A program made the translations under genes and the position numbers. Under the pieces are notes generated by a model. That model did not search any database. It saw only the letters and a program-made list of their open reading frames with translations, and was not told the origin of the DNA. 22,550 bases of DNA from Nitrospinaceae bacterium. GTDB taxonomy: Bacteria > Nitrospinota > Nitrospinia > Nitrospinales > VA-1. Within the stretch, counting starts at the first letter, position 1. Each line of letters starts with the position of its first letter. Below, piece after piece: positions 21,606-22,550 of this stretch. The stretch lies in the NCBI GenBank assembly GCA_029261435.1, contig JAJDBI010000181.1, positions 1 to 22,550 on the forward strand, in the 5' to 3' direction.

Positions 21606-21884
21606 TTGTACGTAGAAAGAAATAATCAATTTTCAGTGGTATGTCATACTCGAGTCGCTGAGGACTGTGTTGAGAACGGTGAATGGTGCGACAGCGAGGA
21701 AGAAGCGCGGGACTGGGTCGAGGACGAGTGCTGGATATTTTCAGGAGAAGGATGGATATGCCTTAAATGTAACGCTCATTTTATGAGAAACCTTTCTCAA
21801 ACCCGGCGAGACAAAGGCCTGAATTCACTGTTACCAGATGGGTGGGACGACGATCTGGAAGTCGGTATTGATACCGTAAGATAA
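21606..21884 (+). CDS. Small acidic Cys-containing hypothetical protein, 92 aa
   Basis: The start is TTG (21606) with AGAGGA about 7 bases upstream. The protein is acidic (D-S-E-E-E-A-R-D-W-V-E-D-E) and contains six Cys, including a C-x2-C (W-I-C-L-K-C-N-A-H) followed by His. Upstream are F-S-V-V-C-H and E-D-C-V-E-N-G-E-W-C-D. This looks like a small zinc-binding domain with a helix between knuckles. W-V-E-D-E-C-W-I-F repeats the Trp pattern. No family name is known to me. It follows mtfA by 113 bases on the same strand. Confidence 0.65.
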   Translation: MYVERNNQFSVVCHTRVAEDCVENGEWCDSEEEARDWVEDECWIFSGEGWICLKCNAHFMRNLSQTRRDKGLNSLLPDGWDDDLEVGIDTVR

Positions 21885-22019
21885 ACACCTCAAACCCAGG
21901 TCCATTGTTTTGGGTGTCATCTCAAGAGAGATTGAAAAACATTCAATTCTAGAAAACTTATTCCCGCCTCTTTACTCACCCTGCTTAGTATCAAGATATT
22001 AACTTTAGTTTAGAGACAT

Positions 22020-22050
22020 AAAAAAAGAGCTTACAGACAAGTCTGCAAGC
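22020..22050 (-). terminator. Intrinsic terminator of tRNA-Pro
   Basis: On the minus strand GCTTGCAGAC (22050-22041) pairs with GTCTGTAAGC (22038-22029) around a 2-base separation, with a single G-U pair. CTC and a run of seven T follow (22026-22020). It begins 14 bases after the tRNA 3' end. Confidence 0.85.
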
Positions 22051-22063
22051 CCTTTAAAAGTAA

Positions 22064-22138
22064 TCGGGATGAGAGGATTTGAACCTCCGACCCCTTGACC
22101 CCCAGTCAAGTGCGCTAACCAGGCTGCGCTACATCCCG
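22064..22138 (-). tRNA. tRNA-Pro(GGG)
   Basis: 75 bases on the minus strand. The acceptor CGGGATG pairs with CATCCCG. The D-arm contains GCGC-AGCCTGGTTA-GCGC. The anticodon arm is CTTGA-CTGGGGG-TCAAG with anticodon GGG. The T-arm is GGAGG-TTCAAAT-CCTCT (last pair G-U), and the discriminator is A. CCA is not encoded (TTA follows), so it must be added after transcription. The C1 start and the D-loop AGCCTGGTTA are typical of bacterial tRNA-Pro. It has its own promoter upstream and a terminator directly downstream. Confidence 0.97.
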
Positions 22139-22209
22139 AATTTGAATGATATTGAAGTGTATGCAGGAATGTGCTGGCTGTTTCCCACCCCTGTACTCGG
22201 ATGTTTTTC

Positions 22210-22238
22210 AAAATAGTGGATCGTAATGACGATGTCAA
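22210..22238 (-). promoter_or_regulatory. Sigma-70 type promoter of tRNA-Pro
   Basis: On the minus strand TTGACA (22238-22233), a 17-base spacer and TATTTT (22215-22210). The predicted start is near 22203, leaving a leader of about 65 bases to be removed by RNase P before the tRNA begins at 22138. The -35 is perfect; the -10 matches 4 of 6. Confidence 0.6.
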
Positions 22239-22277
22239 TAAAATAGGGACGAATTTAAGGCGGGAGTCGGTTTTTTT

Positions 22278-22305
22278 TTGTCTACTTCACCTTCTATGAT
22301 ATTAT
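22278..22305 (+). promoter_or_regulatory. Possible promoter of the cupin-like gene
   Basis: TTGTCT (22278-22283), a 16-base spacer and TATTAT (22300-22305), directly after a run of nine T. The -10 matches 5 of 6; the -35 is imperfect. It lies about 110 bases upstream of the ATG used for the next gene. Confidence 0.3.
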
Positions 22306-22414
22306 CTCTAACTCTATGAAAGTTTAAGGTTTTTTGTCTGCTGAAATGAAACGGGACCTGTGTGGGTCGTGGACCGAAAATGATGAACCAATCTCTTTAA
22401 CGGAAACTAGCACT

Positions 22415-22550
22415 ATGACAATGAAAGTGGTCAATGTTCGGGATGCGTTCGAGTTCAGCCCCGAAAAGATGAAAAAAGTCAGCCTGTTTGACACGGATAA
22501 TTTCTTTTGTGATATATACTGTCTCGAGCCCGGTCAATTTCAGAAAGTCC
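22415..22550 (+). CDS. Cupin-domain-like protein, N-terminal fragment
   Basis: An open frame that runs off the window end; 45 codons are visible. It reads M-T-M-K-V-V-N-V-R-D-A-F-E-F-S-P-E-K-M-K, then S-L-F-D-T-D-N-F-F-C-D-I-Y-C-L-E-P-G-Q-F-Q-K-V. The pattern 'strand ... x-x-x-L-E-P-G-Q-x-x-x-x-H' is how small single-domain cupins begin, with metal-binding histidines expected just beyond the edge. The frame is also open from ATG 22346, but those 23 residues look unconserved. The Shine-Dalgarno is weak for either ATG 22415 or 22421. Function cannot be given. Confidence 0.6.
   Translation, partial: MTMKVVNVRDAFEFSPEKMKKVSLFDTDNFFCDIYCLEPGQFQKV

Noticed and set aside
1619..22550. CRISPR arrays, rRNA genes and intact insertion sequences
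   Set aside because: No regularly spaced repeats of CRISPR type, no rRNA-like sequence and no complete transposase with terminal repeats were seen in the window.

Overview
The window reads as a chromosomal segment of a Gram-negative-type bacterium from a flagellated lineage. Evidence is a complete fliG, a Wzz-like inner-membrane polysaccharide protein, an mtfA, a GcvR-like double-ACT protein and recQ. Gene density is high and many starts carry AGGAG-type ribosome binding sites. Nothing seen fixes the phylum. A Nitrospinota or former Deltaproteobacteria-like host would fit, but that is a guess. The single intact tRNA (Pro-GGG) does not encode its CCA end.

Layout. Positions 1-1618 (minus strand) hold a HicB antitoxin, the first codons of what looks like HicA running off the window edge, and a flavoprotein of the HI0933 family. 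Positions 1619-6000 are an AT-rich accessory block. It holds a two-gene restriction-modification system (a nuclease-methylase fusion plus a two-TRD specificity subunit, with no HsdR translocase), the 3' part of a tRNA with its CCA (a likely fossil attachment site), and a small Xre-type regulator. Positions 6000-9550 hold small metabolic or unknown genes: a VOC protein, a DUF1801-like protein, a GNAT acetyltransferase, a four-helix membrane protein and a small zinc-ribbon-like protein. Diverged dispersed repeats lie between them. Positions 9800-12077 (minus) hold a conserved unknown protein and a tightly overlapping three-gene unit: membrane protein, SAM methyltransferase, membrane protein. Positions 12249-16196 are core-like: an isolated fliG, a gcvR-like gene, a two-CBS-domain gene and recQ.

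Positions 16316-20283 are a second accessory block. It begins with a shortened tyrosine recombinase lacking several expected catalytic residues, continues with small unknown membrane proteins (including a 39-residue one at 18226-18345), and ends with an isolated Wzz-like protein containing an internal 18-residue duplication. A non-coding stretch before mtfA (20284-20697) holds a compact element: two mutually exclusive hairpins around a perfect Shine-Dalgarno, a 15-codon ORF and a strong terminator hairpin. The window ends with mtfA, a small Cys-containing protein, tRNA-Pro with its own promoter and terminator, and the start of a cupin-like gene.

The most noteworthy observations are the helicase-less RM system next to a tRNA fossil, the structured element upstream of mtfA, and the recombinase without an identifiable nucleophile.
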